Source: Gemmata palustris (GTDB lineage: Bacteria > Planctomycetota > Planctomycetia > Gemmatales > Gemmataceae). Taken from it: 64,000 bases of DNA. The DNA lies in assembly GCF_017939745.1 (NCBI RefSeq), contig NZ_JAGKQQ010000001.1, forward strand, positions 620,001-684,000. Direction: 5' to 3'. A model generated the notes under the pieces. The model was not told the origin of the DNA. It was given only the letters and a program-made list of their open reading frames with translations, and did no database searches. Shown in pieces: positions 63,850 to 64,000 of this stretch; position 1 is the first letter of the stretch; every line of letters starts with the position of its first letter. The translations under genes were made by a program, and so were the position numbers.

Positions 63850-64000
63850 CCGCGACCGTTCCGTTGTCGTGGCCGGTCACGACGAACGTCCCGTCGGCCG
63901 CGAACGCCACGCAGTAGCCCGGGTTCTTGATCGCTTTCGTGAACTTCGGCTTGTCCGCGTCGAGCGCCCACACCGTAATCAGCCCCGAGTAGCCGCACAC
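63830..64000 (-). CDS. WD40 repeat protein, 5' end beyond the window
   Basis: The last 56 residues of a minus-strand gene are visible, entering from the right edge. They contain WD40 blades: GYSGLITVWALD and YCVAFAADGTFVVTGHDNGTVAV before the stop at 63830-63832. The rest of the gene is outside the window. It overlaps the lipoprotein gene tail by 20 bp in the convergent direction. Confidence 0.8.
   Translation of the reverse strand: MCGYSGLITVWALDADKPKFTKAIKNPGYCVAFAADGTFVVTGHDNGTVAVTPIGK

Overview
This window is high-GC DNA whose gene content points to a planctomycete of the Gemmataceae (Gemmata and relatives). The signs are two DUF1501 proteins with twin-arginine leaders, two ECF sigma factors fused to WD40 propellers, WD40 and PQQ-type propeller proteins, zinc-ribbon and proline-rich proteins of unknown role, and many palindromic intergenic repeats. 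The family-level assignment is inference from gene content; no rRNA is present. Most long open frames opposite the genes are GC-driven shadows and are omitted.

Layout. 0-10 kb: a double-thioredoxin protein (cut by the left edge), an intact IS4-type insertion sequence, a SWIM/SNF2 helicase on the minus strand, and a Roco protein (LRR-Roc-COR) followed by a small protein that shares a 20-residue motif with the Roco C-terminus. 10-18 kb: infA, a degenerate initiator-like tRNA, WD40 protein, Nudix hydrolase, protein kinase, lipoprotein, zinc-ribbon membrane protein and an ABC-2-like permease. 18-31 kb, mostly minus strand: Ntn-hydrolase, a four-domain glycosyltransferase/methyltransferase, a receptor-type Ser/Thr kinase, two DUF1501 proteins and an ECF sigma/WD40 fusion; a fumarylacetoacetase-fold hydratase lies on the plus strand. 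31-39 kb: prepilin peptidase, hisH, a proline-rich CxxCH protein, cinA, a P-loop kinase and a PQQ-propeller protein.

39-44 kb carries the most unusual locus: a reverse transcriptase with retron hallmarks (NAxxH and VTG) and a HEAT-like N-terminus, translationally coupled to a formylglycine-generating-enzyme-like protein, and divergent from a HEAT/aldo-keto-reductase fusion that lacks expected catalytic residues. 44-50 kb: a giant nested palindrome with heptamer repeats, an Mrp-type ATPase lacking its Fe-S cysteines with its DUF971 partner, and a second ECF sigma/WD40 fusion whose last codons were rewritten by an ISAs1 element with a perfect 10-bp target duplication. 50-64 kb: PKD protein, membrane protein, a coupled methyltransferase-GNAT and nitrilase-ACT pair with a cupin, tRNA-Gly(CCC), a HEAT/propeller protein, a glutathione peroxidase, folP, proA and several hypothetical proteins, ending in a WD40 gene cut by the right edge.

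The two loci most likely to be undescribed conflict or signalling systems are the Roco/small-protein pair (6.8-10.0 kb) and the RT/FGE/HEAT-AKR cluster (39.5-44.2 kb).
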